Assembly: GCA_001311805.1 (NCBI GenBank)
Contig: BBCA01000049.1
Span: 1 to 22,242 of the forward strand
DNA: 22,242 bases
From: Lentibacillus juripiscarius JCM 12147
Lineage (GTDB): Bacteria; Bacillota; Bacilli; Bacillales_D; Amphibacillaceae
Direction of reading: 5' to 3'
In this document: piece after piece, positions 8,252-19,566 of the stretch
How positions within the stretch are numbered: position 1 is the first letter of the stretch
Layout of the letters: each line of letters opens with the position of its first letter
The notes under the pieces: model-generated
The model's database searches: none
Seen by the model: only the letters and a program-made list of their open reading frames with translations
Told to the model about the DNA's origin: nothing
Position numbers and translations under genes: made by a program

Positions 8252-8279
8252 CGGTTAGACAGGCAATAGTGTCTAACCG
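8252..8279 (-). promoter_or_regulatory. Perfect 10-bp hairpin in the rpsK-rpoA spacer
   Basis: CGGTTAGACA (8252-8261) and TGTCTAACCG (8270-8279) form a 10-bp stem with an 8-nt loop, in the 218-nt spacer between rpsK and rpoA. On the minus strand it is followed by GGGGTTTTCG, only a short T-stretch, so it looks like a weak attenuator, pause or processing site rather than a full terminator. It lies 34 nt before the rpoA start. Confidence 0.5.
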
Positions 8280-8436
8280 AAATTCCCCAAATAGGCAGTT
8301 GGCGTTTCTGCGCTAAAGACCTTTTCGTACATCTTTGTCCCTGTAATGGTGTAAGCTGAAAACGTTCGTTTCCGACGATACACTTTTAGCTATCATAACC
8401 CATTATAGACAGTGTGACAAATTCTATACGGTATGA

Positions 8437-8824
8437 TTATACACGACGACGTTTGGCGGGCGGCAGCATTATGGGGAACAGGAGTCACATCACGAATAGC
8501 TGTAACTTCCAGTCCTTGCGCCTGCAATGAACGAATTGCAGCTTCACGGCCTGCACCAGGACCTTTCACTGTTACTTCCAGTGATTTCATGCCATTTTCT
8601 ACTGCTGTTTTAGCAGCTGTTTCTGCAGCCATTTGTGCGGCAAATGGTGTAGATTTGCGGGAGCCTTTGAAGCCAAGTGCACCTGCAGAGCTCCATCCAA
8701 TAGAATTCCCTTTGATATCCGTGATTGTCACAATCGTATTGTTAAAAGTCGAACGGATATGTGCTACACCAGTGTCAATATTCTTTTTCACACGACGTTT
8801 ACGTGTAGTTGGTTTGCGAGCCAT
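8437..8824 (-). CDS. rpsK: 30S ribosomal protein S11 (two apparent frameshifts)
   Basis: S11 of the 30S platform, 129 residues after repair. Most of the protein is in one frame ([60 protein letters not shown]). The conserved C-terminus GCRPPKRRRV is recovered only by adding a G near 8467 (GGC for GC) and an A in the AAA run at 8452-8454; the stop then falls at 8437. Without repair the frame runs on to 8393 with unrelated residues. ATG 8824 follows a good GGAGG site. It sits 20 nt after rpsM. Confidence 0.95.
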
Positions 8825-8844
8825 ATTGGTAAACCTCCTTTACT

Positions 8845-9210
8845 TTACTTTTTCTTGTTAGCCATCGTACGGCGCGGACCTTTGCGTGTACGGGAGTTAT
8901 TTTTCGTTTTTTGCCCGCGCATTGGCAAGCCGCGACGATGTCTGACGCCTCTGTAGGATCCAATTTCAATCAGACGCTTAATATTCAGGGATGTTTCACG
9001 ACGAAGATCACCTTCAACGGTATATTCGCCGATTGCTTTACGGATACTGCTCAGTTCATCTTCTGTCAGATCGCGAACACGAGTGTCCTCGGATACACCT
9101 GCATCTTTCAGAATTTCCTGTGCAGTGGTTTTGCCAACTCCGTGAATATAGGTGAGTGAAATAACAACACGTTTATCACGTGGAATATCAATACCTGCAA
9201 TACGTGCCAT
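8845..9210 (-). CDS. rpsM: 30S ribosomal protein S13
   Basis: S13 of the 30S head, bridging to the 50S and touching P-site tRNA; 121 residues, intact. Characteristic segments are [22 protein letters not shown], the helix-two-turn-helix [34 protein letters not shown], and the basic tail [24 protein letters not shown] lies at good distance before ATG 9210. It follows rpmJ after 24 nt. Confidence 0.98.
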   Translation of the reverse strand: MARIAGIDIPRDKRVVISLTYIHGVGKTTAQEILKDAGVSEDTRVRDLTEDELSSIRKAIGEYTVEGDLRRETSLNIKRLIEIGSYRGVRHRRGLPMRGQKTKNNSRTRKGPRRTMANKKK

Positions 9211-9234
9211 AAGCTTTTCGCACCTCCTTATTGT

Positions 9235-9348
9235 TTAGCCTTGTTTTTGTTTGTGTTTCGGATTATCGCAAATCACCATTAATTTGCCTTTTCGTTTAAT
9301 GATTTTGCATTTCTCGCAAATCGGCTTTACGGATGCTCTTACTTTCAT
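9235..9348 (-). CDS. rpmJ: 50S ribosomal protein L36
   Basis: A 37-residue protein, [15 protein letters not shown] then [22 protein letters not shown]. It keeps the CX2C...CX12-13C/H pattern of the zinc-binding (C+) L36: Cys11, Cys14, Cys27 and His32. AAAGGAGG precedes ATG 9348. It lies between infA and rpsM as in Bacillus. Confidence 0.97.
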   Translation of the reverse strand: MKVRASVKPICEKCKIIKRKGKLMVICDNPKHKQKQG

Positions 9349-9384
9349 CAGATTTACCTCCTTTAGTATCGGAGCACGAGTCGT

Positions 9385-9603
9385 CTATTTAAAACGGTAC
9401 GTAATTCGTCCTTTAGTTAAGTCATACGGTGAAAGCTCTACCGTCACCTTATCACCTGGTAAAATGCGGATGAAATGCATACGGATCTTGCCGGAGACAT
9501 GGGCCAATACCGTATGACCATTCTCAAGCTCCACATTAAACATCGCATTCGGCAATGTCTCTGTTACGGTACCTTCCACTTCAATAACATCGTCTTTAGC
9601 CAT
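9385..9603 (-). CDS. infA: Translation initiation factor IF-1
   Basis: IF-1, a single S1-like OB-fold that binds the 30S A site during initiation; 72 residues, the standard length, intact. [63 protein letters not shown] are diagnostic. Its ATG overlaps the stop of the upstream KOW gene by 8 nt (ATGGCTAA), which suggests translational coupling. The upstream GGAAGGGAG is a moderate RBS. Confidence 0.98.
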   Translation of the reverse strand: MAKDDVIEVEGTVTETLPNAMFNVELENGHTVLAHVSGKIRMHFIRILPGDKVTVELSPYDLTKGRITYRFK

Positions 9604-9913
9604 CGTGTTGATCTCCCTTCCTCAAATCAGTCACTTCATTGATAAATTTCGTTATGGCAAATCGCAATTTACCATTTGTGACACGACCGGTTTCTAGAAG
9701 GCTGTTTTGGACTTCCGGAGAAATATAATCCATTGCTTCAATATGATGCAGATTCTTTTTCTTAGGCCGATCATATTTGCGTTTTTCCCCGTCTGCCAGC
9801 AAGACAAAACGGTCATCAATCAAATTCATAACTACCGCATATTGACCTGCTTCGCGTCCTTGCACGATACGAACAACTTCACCTATTCGCGGAATCGAAC
9901 CATCTTCGTTCAA
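9596..9913 (-). CDS. KOW-domain RNA-binding protein (L14e/YbzG-like)
   Basis: A 105-residue protein with an N-terminal KOW-type motif ([22 protein letters not shown]) followed by [22 protein letters not shown] and the conserved [26 protein letters not shown]. This matches the small RNA-binding, L14e-like protein encoded just before infA in Bacillus (YbzG). Its function is not firmly known; ribosome or rRNA binding is inferred. The start is TTG: at 9913 it lies 6 nt after AGGTGA, while TTG 9916 would be only 3 nt away, so I chose 9913. It is followed by infA with an 8-nt overlap. It is the first gene after the site where map is missing. Confidence 0.88.
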   Translation of the reverse strand: MNEDGSIPRIGEVVRIVQGREAGQYAVVMNLIDDRFVLLADGEKRKYDRPKKKNLHHIEAMDYISPEVQNSLLETGRVTNGKLRFAITKFINEVTDLRKGDQHDG

Positions 9914-10002
9914 CAACGATCACCTTCGCTTAGGCTTTTATAGTATGATAAACATTATCCGGCAATGGCAACACTTTCTTCACTGTTTATACCACAGCAT
10001 TT

Positions 10003-10032
10003 ATTATAACGCCTGGATAGCATCCTATCCAA
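10003..10032 (-). promoter_or_regulatory. Candidate promoter in the adk-KOW gap
   Basis: A perfect -10 TATAAT (10003-10008) and -35 TTGGAT (10027-10032) with an 18-nt spacer, in the 151-nt gap where map is expected. The spacer region also holds a small GGATAG/CTATCC palindrome. It could drive the KOW-infA-rpmJ-rpsM-rpsK-rpoA-rplQ part independently of the spc promoter. Confidence 0.45.
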
Positions 10033-10064
10033 TTTATGCTAGCATCCGTCAAAAATGCTTATTG

Positions 10065-12029
<1,965 letters not shown>

Positions 12030-12030
<1 letters not shown>

Positions 12031-12469
12031 TAAACCACCTCTGTTTTACCGCCCGCTGCCTCGATTGCTTCTTTTGCGGAAGCAGAGAACTTATGAGCTT
12101 TTACAGTGAATTTCTTTTCAACATTACCTTTTCCGAGCACTTTAATGCCAGACTTCGGTTTGCTGAGGACACCTTCTTCAAGTAACAGCTCAGGTGTAAT
12201 CTCTGTGCCTTCTTCAAAACGATTTAAAGCATCCAAGTTTACAATCGCAAATTCCTTGCGATGAATGTTTGTGAAACCACGTTTAGGCAGACGCTGGAAT
12301 AAAGGCATTTGCCCGCCCTCAAAGCTAGGGCGTGTGCTGCTTCCTTCCCGTGCCTTTTGCCCTTTATGTCCTCTGCCTGATGTTTTACCGTTGCCGGAGG
12401 ACATTCCGCGGCCGACGCGGTTGCGTTTTTACGGGTTCCTTCTGATGACTTTAGTTCATGAAGTTTCAT
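12030..12469 (-). CDS. rplO: 50S ribosomal protein L15 (one apparent frameshift)
   Basis: L15, a late-assembly large-subunit protein with a long basic N-terminal extension. [14 protein letters not shown] is in one frame and the rest ([23 protein letters not shown] to [10 protein letters not shown]) in another. One A lost from the A5 run at 12426-12430 explains the break; repair reads [18 protein letters not shown] and gives 146 residues as in Bacillus. GAGGAGG precedes ATG 12469. The stop overlaps secY by one base. Confidence 0.95.
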
Positions 12470-12499
12470 ATGTGCACCTCCTCTTACGCTTTATCGTGT

Positions 12500-12682
12500 T
12501 CAGACTTCTTTCACGGTCACTAGATGGGATATTTTATCAATCATCCCACGTACGGATGGTGAATCTTCACGTACGACGGATTGACGAATTTTCTTAAGGC
12601 CTAAGGAATTGACCGTCTGACGCTGTGCTTCTGTCCGGCCAATAACACTGCGCGTGAGGGTAATTTCTAATCGTTTGGACAT
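12500..12682 (-). CDS. rpmD: 50S ribosomal protein L30
   Basis: Small L30 of 60 residues, intact. [22 protein letters not shown] and the block [23 protein letters not shown] are diagnostic, as is the ending HLVTVKEV. An AAGGAGG-type site precedes ATG 12682. It lies between rpsE (13 nt) and rplO (30 nt). Confidence 0.97.
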   Translation of the reverse strand: MSKRLEITLTRSVIGRTEAQRQTVNSLGLKKIRQSVVREDSPSVRGMIDKISHLVTVKEV

Positions 12683-12695
12683 CGTATTTCCCTCC

Positions 12696-13199
12696 TTATC
12701 CTAACAGTTCTTCTACAGATTTACCGCGTAGTTTAGCTACACTTTCTGCTGTTTTCAGATTGGATAAACCATTTAGAGTTGCGCGGATCATGTTGATCGG
12801 TGTATTGGATCCAAGTGATTTTGTCAGGATATCGCCAACACCTGCAAGTTCCAGAATCGCACGAACAGGGCCACCGGAGATAACTCCAGTACCTTCTGTA
12901 GCCGGCTTCATCAACACATTGCCAGATCCATGGATTCCATGTATCTGATGTGGGATTGTTGTGCCGACAATCGGTACTTCAATCAGGTTTTTCTTGGCAT
13001 CATCGACTGCCTTTTTAATTGCTTCCGGAACCTCTTTGGCTTTCCCAGTTCCAAATCCTACATGACCATTTTTGTCCCCGACTACAACCAGTGCAGCAAA
13101 ACGGAAGTTACGTCCACCTTTTACAACTTTTGCAACACGGTTAATCGCAACAACACGTTCTTCAAGATCTAACTTGTTTGGATCAATGCTAGTATGCAT
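12696..13199 (-). CDS. rpsE: 30S ribosomal protein S5
   Basis: S5, 167 residues, intact; it helps decoding fidelity and holds the spectinomycin-contact loop. The double-stranded RNA-binding-like N-terminal part ([29 protein letters not shown]) and C-terminal [36 protein letters not shown] are clear. The middle loop reads [17 protein letters not shown] where Bacillus-type S5 usually has a GEFGAGKVLLKPA-like sequence, an unusual but in-frame variant. RBS GGAGGG lies 6 nt before ATG 13199. It follows rplR in the spc order. Confidence 0.97.
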   Translation of the reverse strand: MHTSIDPNKLDLEERVVAINRVAKVVKGGRNFRFAALVVVGDKNGHVGFGTGKAKEVPEAIKKAVDDAKKNLIEVPIVGTTIPHQIHGIHGSGNVLMKPATEGTGVISGGPVRAILELAGVGDILTKSLGSNTPINMIRATLNGLSNLKTAESVAKLRGKSVEELLG

Positions 13200-13223
13200 T
13201 CATGTCCCTCCTTTGTCTATCAG

Positions 13224-13586
13224 TTAAAATTCTAGTCCAGCCTCACGGGCAGCCTCAGCCAATGCTTTTACACGTCCGTGGTAAAGGTAGCCGCCGCGGT
13301 CAAAAACAACAGAACGATAACCTTTATCCAAGGCACGCTGGGCAACCAATTTGCCAGTTTCTGTTGCTGCATTCACGTTGCCGGTTCCTTCCAAGTTTAG
13401 TTCGTTATCATTAGTAGAAGCACTTGCTACGGTAACACCAGCAGTGTCATCAATCAATTGTGCATAAATGTGTTTATTTGAACGGTACACATTGAGACGG
13501 GGGCGCTCCTGTGTCCCAAAAACATTTTTGCGGACACGCGCATGTCTCTTCTTGCGCAGATCGTTTTTGTCAGGTTTTGTGATCAT
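13224..13586 (-). CDS. rplR: 50S ribosomal protein L18
   Basis: L18 binds 5S rRNA together with L5 in the central protuberance. 120 residues from ATG 13586 ([22 protein letters not shown]). A GTG three codons upstream is open too, but it lies right at the AAGGAG site, so ATG 13586 (8 nt spacing) is preferred and matches Bacillus length. Family blocks are [20 protein letters not shown] and the ending [27 protein letters not shown]. Intact. Confidence 0.97.
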   Translation of the reverse strand: MITKPDKNDLRKKRHARVRKNVFGTQERPRLNVYRSNKHIYAQLIDDTAGVTVASASTNDNELNLEGTGNVNAATETGKLVAQRALDKGYRSVVFDRGGYLYHGRVKALAEAAREAGLEF

Positions 13587-13618
13587 CCGGGTCACTCCTT
13601 TCTGCTCCCTAACTAACC

Positions 13619-14155
13619 TTACTTAGCAGTCTTACCTTCTTTTTGTCGTACATATTCGCCTTCATAACGAATTCCTTTTCCTTTATAAGGTTCAGGCGGC
13701 CGGATTGCTCTGATCTTGGCAGCAACAGCGCCTACGAGTTCCTTATCGATACCTTTGACGACAACTCTAGTATTTTGTGGCACATCAACCTCAATGCCTT
13801 CAACTGGTTCAACTTCAACTGGGTGTGAGTACCCTGCGTTGACAACTACCTTGTCGCCCTGTTTTTGCGCACGATATCCAACACCATTAATCTCCAGCGC
13901 TTTTTCAAAGCCGTTGTGAACACCATTAACCATATTGGCGATCAGGCTGCGGGTCGTACCGTGCAATGCACGATGCTCCTTGTGTTCACTTGGGCGTTCA
14001 ACAGTCAGTACATTATCGTCAATAACTACTTTCATGTCCGGGTGAATATTTCTTGTCAATTCACCTTTGGGACCTTTTGCTGTAACGGCGTTTCCATCAA
14101 GTTTCACTTCGACACCCTCTGGAATTTCGAGCGGTTTAAGTCCTATACGAGACAT
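13619..14155 (-). CDS. rplF: 50S ribosomal protein L6
   Basis: L6, two tandem RNA-binding domains near the factor-binding centre. 178 residues from ATG 14155 ([17 protein letters not shown]); the in-frame GTG at 14164 overlaps the GGAGG site and is rejected. Diagnostic blocks are [33 protein letters not shown] and [30 protein letters not shown]. Intact, 30 nt after rpsH. Confidence 0.97.
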   Translation of the reverse strand: MSRIGLKPLEIPEGVEVKLDGNAVTAKGPKGELTRNIHPDMKVVIDDNVLTVERPSEHKEHRALHGTTRSLIANMVNGVHNGFEKALEINGVGYRAQKQGDKVVVNAGYSHPVEVEPVEGIEVDVPQNTRVVVKGIDKELVGAVAAKIRAIRPPEPYKGKGIRYEGEYVRQKEGKTAK

Positions 14156-14185
14156 TCCATACACCTCCTGTCCTAAAAGTTAATG

Positions 14186-14584
14186 TTACCAGACATATGC
14201 AAGCACTTCGCCGCCAACGGCCTGTGTGCGTGCTTCTTTGTCAGTCAGTACTCCATTTGATGTTGATACGATAGCGATACCCAGGCCGTTCAGTACACGT
14301 GGCACTTCATCAGCTTTTGCATAAACACGAAGACCTGGTTTACTGATGCGTTTAAGACCAGTAATGACACGTTCCTCTTTGGTACCGTATTTCAGGAAAA
14401 TGCGCAGAATACCTTGTTTATTGTCTTCGATGAATTCATAATCACGGACAAAACCTTCACGTTTAAGAATATCAGCAATTTCCTTTTTCATTTTAGAAGC
14501 CGGAAGCTCTAATTTTTCATGACGTACCATATTGGCGTTGCGGATGCGGGTTAGCATATCTGCGATTGGATCTGTCATAACCAT
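14186..14584 (-). CDS. rpsH: 30S ribosomal protein S8
   Basis: S8, a primary 16S rRNA binder, 132 residues, intact and of Bacillus length. [37 protein letters not shown] and the C-terminal [27 protein letters not shown] are diagnostic. The MVM start follows GGAGGT. It follows rpsN after 30 nt. Confidence 0.98.
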   Translation of the reverse strand: MVMTDPIADMLTRIRNANMVRHEKLELPASKMKKEIADILKREGFVRDYEFIEDNKQGILRIFLKYGTKEERVITGLKRISKPGLRVYAKADEVPRVLNGLGIAIVSTSNGVLTDKEARTQAVGGEVLAYVW

Positions 14585-14614
14585 TACTACATTACCTCCT
14601 TCCCAAATCGGGGT

Positions 14615-14799
<185 letters not shown>

Positions 14800-14829
14800 A
14801 ATTTTCCCTCCTTAAGATTAGCCCTTGGC

Positions 14830-15369
14830 TTATTTTTGAAAAGGCATGCCAAGCTGACTCAACAATTCACGTGCCTCTTCGTCTGTATTGGAAGAAGTTA
14901 CGACAACAACATCCATGCCACGTACTTTGCTTACTTTGTCATAGTTGATTTCCGGGAAAATCAGCTGTTCTTTAATACCAAGTGTATAGTTGCCACGGCC
15001 GTCAAAAGCTTTTTTAGAAATACCGCGAAAGTCACGAACACGTGGAAGTGACACTGCAATCAGTTTTTGCAGGAATTCATACATCCGTTCGCCTCTTAAA
15101 GTTACTTTCGTTCCGATTGGCATTCCTTCACGAAGACGGAATCCGGCAATTGATTTCCTGGCACGTGTAACAATCGGTTTCTGTCCGGAAATCAGCGCAA
15201 GTTCCTCGACTGCGTTATCCAGTGCTTTCGTGTTCTGGACAGCGTCGCCGACACCCATGTTGACGACGATTTTTTCAATCTGAGGTACTTCCATTACGGA
15301 ATCATATTCAAATTTATTCATCAGCGATGGCATAATTTCATCCTGGTATTTTTGCTTCAATTCGTTCAT
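14830..15369 (-). CDS. rplE: 50S ribosomal protein L5
   Basis: L5, which binds 5S rRNA and contacts P-site tRNA and S13; 179 residues, intact. [68 protein letters not shown] and [21 protein letters not shown] are diagnostic. AAAGGAGGG precedes ATG 15369 by about 7 nt. Confidence 0.98.
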   Translation of the reverse strand: MNELKQKYQDEIMPSLMNKFEYDSVMEVPQIEKIVVNMGVGDAVQNTKALDNAVEELALISGQKPIVTRARKSIAGFRLREGMPIGTKVTLRGERMYEFLQKLIAVSLPRVRDFRGISKKAFDGRGNYTLGIKEQLIFPEINYDKVSKVRGMDVVVVTSSNTDEEARELLSQLGMPFQK

Positions 15370-15403
15370 ACGAGAGCCCTCCTTTCACCTGCGAACTATT
15401 TAT

Positions 15404-15705
15404 CTAATGCTTCACCGGATTTTTGGCGATACGGACTTTCTTTCCATCACGTTCTTCATAACCAACACGTGTTGGTTCACCGGTTTTTGGATCGATTGGC
15501 ATTACATTGGAAACATGGATAGCCGCTTCCTGGTTCAGAATCCCGCCTTGTGGGTTATCCTGTGAAGGTTTCGCGTGTTTCTTAATCATGTTGATGCCTT
15601 CAACCAGAACACGTTCCTTTTTCGGAAATGCTTCTAATATCGTTCCTTCTTTTCCGCTGTCTTTGCCGGAAATAACTTTGATTTTGTCACCTTTTTTACA
15701 TGCAT
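15404..15705 (-). CDS. rplX: 50S ribosomal protein L24 (one apparent frameshift)
   Basis: L24, an assembly initiator near the exit tunnel, with a KOW motif ([19 protein letters not shown]). The body is intact in one frame to the stop at 15404, but its only in-frame start would be a TTG upstream of the Shine-Dalgarno site. The true start is ATG 15705, 8 nt after AAGGAGGTG; it reads MHVKK and joins the body if one A is added to the A6 run at 15692-15697. Repaired length is 100 residues. It lies between rplN and rplE. Confidence 0.94.
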
Positions 15706-15742
15706 GCTTTACGCACCTCCTTGACAAGGCTTTTCTTTCTCT

Positions 15743-16110
15743 TTACAGTACTTCCGGAGCAAGAGATACGATCTTCATGAATTTTGCATCACGCAATTCA
15801 CGTGCAACCGGTCCGAAAATACGAGTGCCTCTCGGGCCTTTGTCATCACGCACAACTACGGCAGCATTTTCATCAAAACGAATATATGAGCCATCATCGC
15901 GGCGTACACCGGATTTTGAGCGAACAATGACCGCTTTTACAATTTCGCCTTTTTGACAACGCCTCCTGGTGTAGCGTGTTTCACCGTGCAAACAACAATA
16001 TCACCGATGTTGGCAGTCTTGCGGCCGGAACCGCCCAAAACTTTGATGGTTTTGACTTCGCGGGCACCAGAGTTATCTGCAACTTTCAAATTAGTTTCTT
16101 GCTGAATCAT
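15743..16110 (-). CDS. rplN: 50S ribosomal protein L14 (one apparent frameshift)
   Basis: L14, a highly conserved protein at the subunit interface, 122 residues after repair. ATG 16110 opens [19 protein letters not shown], later [19 protein letters not shown]; one A missing from the A5 run at 15950-15954 then breaks the frame. The second part ([33 protein letters not shown] to IVSLAPEVL) runs to the stop at 15743. GGGAGGT precedes the start. The first half is too short for a typical ORF filter. Confidence 0.95.
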
Positions 16111-16152
16111 ATCGCTGTGACCTCCCTTCGGATACCTTCCGAGCGAACTTAA

Positions 16153-16415
16153 TTATATAATGACCGCTTCTTCAACGATTTCAACCAGACGGAAACGTTT
16201 GTAGCTGACAGTGGACGGGTTTCCATAATCCGAACAACGTCGCCATTTTTCGCTTGGTTATTTTCATCATGTGTTTTGAATTTTTTGGAATACTTCACAC
16301 GTTTGCCGTACAACTGATGAAACTTGTATGTTTCAACTACAACTGTAATGGTTTTATCCATTTTATCGGAAACAACACGGCCTGTGTAAACTTTCCTATT
16401 ATTACGCTCACTCAT
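16153..16415 (-). CDS. rpsQ: 30S ribosomal protein S17 (one apparent frameshift)
   Basis: S17, a primary 16S binder with an OB fold. [31 protein letters not shown] and [16 protein letters not shown] are clear. The frame breaks at an AAA run at 16198-16200; one added A gives [15 protein letters not shown] and a stop at 16153, 87 residues, the Bacillus length. Unrepaired, the tail is unrelated and runs to 16149. GAGGAGG lies about 11 nt before ATG 16415. Confidence 0.95.
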
Positions 16416-16437
16416 ATTGAGGCAGCCTCCTCTCAGG

Positions 16438-16638
16438 TTAATTATTAATACTCAGTTCGCGCTGGCGCACAACAGTTTTCATACGGGCGATAGTCTTTTT
16501 CACTTCACGAATGCGCGCAGTGTTTTCAAGTTGACCTGTTGCGAGCTGAAAGCGTAAATTAAAGAGCTCTTCTTTTAATGACTTGACCTTCTGTTCAATT
16601 TCGGCAGTGGTTAGTTCTCTAATTTCATTAGCTTTCAT
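16438..16638 (-). CDS. rpmC: 50S ribosomal protein L29
   Basis: L29 at the exit tunnel rim, 66 residues from ATG 16638 ([18 protein letters not shown]). It is mostly two antiparallel helices, with the family block [32 protein letters not shown]. The frame is open further upstream, but that part lies within rplP and carries the GGTGGTG site. It overlaps the rplP stop by 11 nt, a typical coupled arrangement. Intact. Confidence 0.96.
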   Translation of the reverse strand: MKANEIRELTTAEIEQKVKSLKEELFNLRFQLATGQLENTARIREVKKTIARMKTVVRQRELSINN

Positions 16639-17062
16639 TTGATTCACCACCAATTTCTTCACGTTTTACGAATTTAGTTTTAATCGGCAGTTTATGAGAA
16701 GCAAGCCGCAACGCTTCACGCGCAACCTCTTCAGGTACACCTGCTATTTCAAACATGATTTTTCCAGGTTTCACTACTGCTACCCAGCCTTCTGGAGCAC
16801 CTTTACCGGAACCCATACGAACCTCTAGGGGCTTTGCAGTATATGGCTTATCAGGAAAGATTTTAATCCATACTTTACCGCCACGTTTCATATAGCGGGT
16901 CATTGCGATACGAGCTGCCTCGATTTGACGGCTTGTGATCCATGTCGGCTCAATTGCCTGCAGCCCATATTCACCAAAGGCAACTGTCTTGCCACCTTTT
17001 GCTTGGCCTTTCATACGGCCACGGTGCTGTCTGCGATATTTAACACGTTTAGGCATTAACAT
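16628..17062 (-). CDS. rplP: 50S ribosomal protein L16
   Basis: L16, close to the A site and peptidyl transferase centre; 144 residues, intact. [65 protein letters not shown] and [23 protein letters not shown] are diagnostic. The RBS is GGGGGA. It overlaps rpmC by 11 nt and follows rpsC after 18 nt. Confidence 0.98.
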   Translation of the reverse strand: MLMPKRVKYRRQHRGRMKGQAKGGKTVAFGEYGLQAIEPTWITSRQIEAARIAMTRYMKRGGKVWIKIFPDKPYTAKPLEVRMGSGKGAPEGWVAVVKPGKIMFEIAGVPEEVAREALRLASHKLPIKTKFVKREEIGGESNES

Positions 17063-17080
17063 AATGCATGTCCCCCTTCC

Positions 17081-17722
17081 TTAGTTTTCTGTTTTCGTTG
17101 GAAGGACTTCTCCACGATAGATCCACACTTTGACACCCAATTTACCGTAAGTGGTGTCTGCTTCTGCTGTACCGTAGTCGATGTCGGCACGCAATGTGTG
17201 CAATGGAACCGTTCCTTCACTGTAATGTTCCGCACGGGCGATATCGGCGCCGCCTAGACGTCCGGACACTTGTGTTTTAATTCCTTTTGCTCCTCCACGC
17301 ATCGCACGCTGGATAGTTTGTTTCTGTGCACGGCGGAATGAAATGCGGTTTTCGAGCTGACGTGCAATGTTTTCTGCAACAAGTGTCGCATTAAGGTCTA
17401 CCTTCTTGATCTCAACAATATTAATGTGAACACGTTTGCCTGTCAGGCTGTTCAATGATTTACGCAAAGCTTCAACTTCAGATCCGCCTTTTCCGATAAC
17501 CATTCCTGGCTTCCCGGTATGAATCGTTATATTCACACGATTGGCTGCACGCTCTATATCAATATGGGAAACTGAGGCTGTCCTCAAACGGTTTTCAAGA
17601 TATTCTCTGATTTTAATATCTTCGTGAAGTAAGTCTGCATATTCGCTGCCGGCATACCATTTGGACTCCCAGTCACGGATGACACCGACGCGAAGGCCAT
17701 TTGGATTAACTTTTTGACCCAC
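17081..17722 (-). CDS. rpsC: 30S ribosomal protein S3
   Basis: S3 lines the mRNA entry channel; 213 residues, intact. [32 protein letters not shown], the KH-domain loop [19 protein letters not shown] and the C-terminal [31 protein letters not shown] are diagnostic. The start is GTG (17720-17722), 3 nt after the rplV stop, with its GGAGG site inside the rplV end. Confidence 0.98.
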   Translation of the reverse strand: MGQKVNPNGLRVGVIRDWESKWYAGSEYADLLHEDIKIREYLENRLRTASVSHIDIERAANRVNITIHTGKPGMVIGKGGSEVEALRKSLNSLTGKRVHINIVEIKKVDLNATLVAENIARQLENRISFRRAQKQTIQRAMRGGAKGIKTQVSGRLGGADIARAEHYSEGTVPLHTLRADIDYGTAEADTTYGKLGVKVWIYRGEVLPTKTEN

Positions 17723-17725
17723 TGA

Positions 17726-18067
17726 CTATCCCTCCTTCTTTTCTGTTACCACGATCGTAATGTGGCTAGTGCGTTTATTGATTTGGCTTGCGCGTCCTTG
17801 TGCACGTGGACGGAAACGTTTCAACGTGACACCTTCATCAACAAAAGCTTCAGATATCATCAGATTATCGGCTTCCATTTCGTAATTGTGTTCTGCATTA
17901 GCAACAGCAGAGTTTAATACTTTTTCTACTTCCGGAGAAGCACCGCGTTGTGTATGACGCAAAATCGCAATTGCCTCGCCGATTTCTTTTCCTCGAATCA
18001 AATCTACGACTAAACGAACTTTACGAGGAGCAATGCGAACAGATTTTGCAACGGCTTTTGCTTGCAT
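17726..18067 (-). CDS. rplV: 50S ribosomal protein L22
   Basis: L22, whose beta-hairpin lines the exit tunnel and affects macrolide action; 113 residues, intact. [27 protein letters not shown] and the hairpin region [27 protein letters not shown] are diagnostic and look wild type. GAGGAGG precedes ATG 18067. It follows rpsS after 18 nt. Confidence 0.98.
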   Translation of the reverse strand: MQAKAVAKSVRIAPRKVRLVVDLIRGKEIGEAIAILRHTQRGASPEVEKVLNSAVANAEHNYEMEADNLMISEAFVDEGVTLKRFRPRAQGRASQINKRTSHITIVVTEKKEG

Positions 18068-18085
18068 GTAGAGTGCCTCCTCTCA

Positions 18086-18362
18086 TTAGCGTTTTGTTTT
18101 CTTATCATCGCCAGAATGCCCTTTAAACGTGCGGCTTGGCGCGAACTCACCTAATTTATGACCGACCATGTCTTCTGTCACATAGACAGGTACATGCTTG
18201 CGTCCATCGTAGACAGCAATTGTGTGTCCGACAAAATTAGGGAAAATAGTTGAACGACGGGACCAGGTCTTAATTACCTGCTTCTTTTCCGATTCATTCA
18301 AACCCTCTACCTTTTTCATAAGATGGTCATCTGCAAAAGGTCCTTTTTAAACTGCGGCCCAT
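18086..18362 (-). CDS. rpsS: 30S ribosomal protein S19 (one apparent frameshift)
   Basis: S19 of the 30S head, contacting S13; 92 residues after repair. ATG 18362, after AAAGGAGG, reads MGRSLK, then an A5 run (18344-18348) breaks the frame. Homologues have [14 protein letters not shown], so two A residues are probably missing. The rest ([57 protein letters not shown]) is intact. Read without repair, the gene would appear to start at an internal Met (18319). Confidence 0.95.
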
Positions 18363-18419
18363 AGATAAACCTCCTTTCGCGGTTGGACAACAGGCATCCT
18401 GTTTCGCCTGAACTTCCGG

Positions 18420-19250
18420 TTATTTTTACGCTTGCGTACGATATATTTGTCTGATTGCTTATTGCGCTTACGAGTTCTATAACCGATGGTTGGTTTACCC
18501 CAAGGTGAGACGGGTGCTTCAAGACCGATGAATGATTTTCCTTCACCACCACCATGCGGGTGATCGTAAGCGTTCATAACAGTACCACGAACACTTGGAC
18601 GTTTACCCTTCCAACGTGAGCGGCCTGCCTTACCTACTCGAATCAGCTCATTTTCCACATTACCGACTTGGCCGATTGTGGCACGGCATTCAGACAAGAT
18701 CAAGCGAACTTCTTCTGATGTCAGGCGGACTAATGTGTATTTGCCTTCGCGTCCAATAATCTGCGCATCAGCACCTGCCGAGCGTACCAATTGGGCACCA
18801 CGACCGGGTTTCAATTCGACATTGTGAATAATCGTACCGATAGGAATATCTTTTAGTTTCTTAGCATTTCCAAGTTTGATGTCAGCATCTTCGCCGGATA
18901 TAATTTCCTGTCCAACTTTAATGCCTTTTGGAGCCAGGATATATCGCTTCTCACCATCAGCGTAATGAATCAGAGCAATATTGGCAGAACGGTTTGGGTC
19001 ATATTCAACTGTAGCAACGCGTCCTTTGATGCCATCTTTATCACGCTTGAAGTCAATGATACGGTATTGTCGTTTTATGGCCGCCACCTTGATGACGAAC
19101 GGTCATTTTACCCTGATTATTACGTCCGCCGCGTTTATACAATGGGCTTAACAGGGTTTTTTCCGGAGTGTCAGCCGTTATCTCCGTGAAATCAGCTGCA
19201 GACATATTACGTCTGCCATTTGATGTTGGCTTGAATTTTTTAATCGCCAT
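18420..19250 (-). CDS. rplB: 50S ribosomal protein L2 (two apparent frameshifts)
   Basis: L2, needed for subunit association and the peptidyl transferase centre; 276 residues after repair (277 in Bacillus). [16 protein letters not shown] and the key loop [16 protein letters not shown], with the catalytically important His, are present. Near 19073-19076 one A is extra ([13 protein letters not shown] is the expected reading). In the A5 run at 18423-18427 one A is missing; repair ends the protein as IVRKRKK at 18420. Without it the frame runs to 18347, falsely overlapping rpsS. GGAGGG precedes ATG 19250. The insertion is the one clear gain among the deletions. Confidence 0.95.
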
Positions 19251-19278
19251 CTTTTTCCCTCCTTCACTTGTTAGTTAA

Positions 19279-19566
19279 TTAGCCTTCAAAAAAGTCCAGT
19301 TCTTTGCTGTCTTCCGAAAGCTGCACAATTGCTTTTTTGCGATCCGGGCGATAGCCGCCGTAACGGCCCATTCGTTTAAATTTACCTTTTACGTTCATCG
19401 TGTTAATGTTTTCTACTTTTACATCAAAAACAACTTCAACAGCATTTTTAATCTCTGTCTTATTCGATTTTGGATTTACTTCGAACGTATATTTCTTTTC
19501 TGCCATTAGATCAGATGAGTGTTCCGTAATGACAGGGCGCCTTATAACATCACGTGGATCTTTCAT
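19279..19566 (-). CDS. rplW: 50S ribosomal protein L23
   Basis: L23 at the exit site, docking for trigger factor and SRP; 95 residues, intact. [44 protein letters not shown] and [19 protein letters not shown] block with [14 protein letters not shown] are diagnostic. Its ATG overlaps the rplD stop (ATGA), with GGGGAGGTG inside rplD, so the two are translationally coupled. Confidence 0.97.
   Translation of the reverse strand: MKDPRDVIRRPVITEHSSDLMAEKKYTFEVNPKSNKTEIKNAVEVVFDVKVENINTMNVKGKFKRMGRYGGYRPDRKKAIVQLSEDSKELDFFEG

Noticed and set aside
8400..8430. TATAAT-like sequence near the end of rpsK as an rpoA promoter
   Set aside because: There is no -35-like hexamer at usable spacing, and it lies in transcribed operon sequence.
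13643..14176. Plus-strand frames of 60-100 codons across rplF and other ribosomal genes
   Set aside because: They are antisense shadows of conserved minus-strand genes, without RBS or family similarity.
18347..18419. Extension of L2 beyond 18420 and its overlap with rpsS
   Set aside because: The extra residues are unlike L2 and result from a missing A in the run at 18423-18427; the repaired stop at 18420 gives the normal length.
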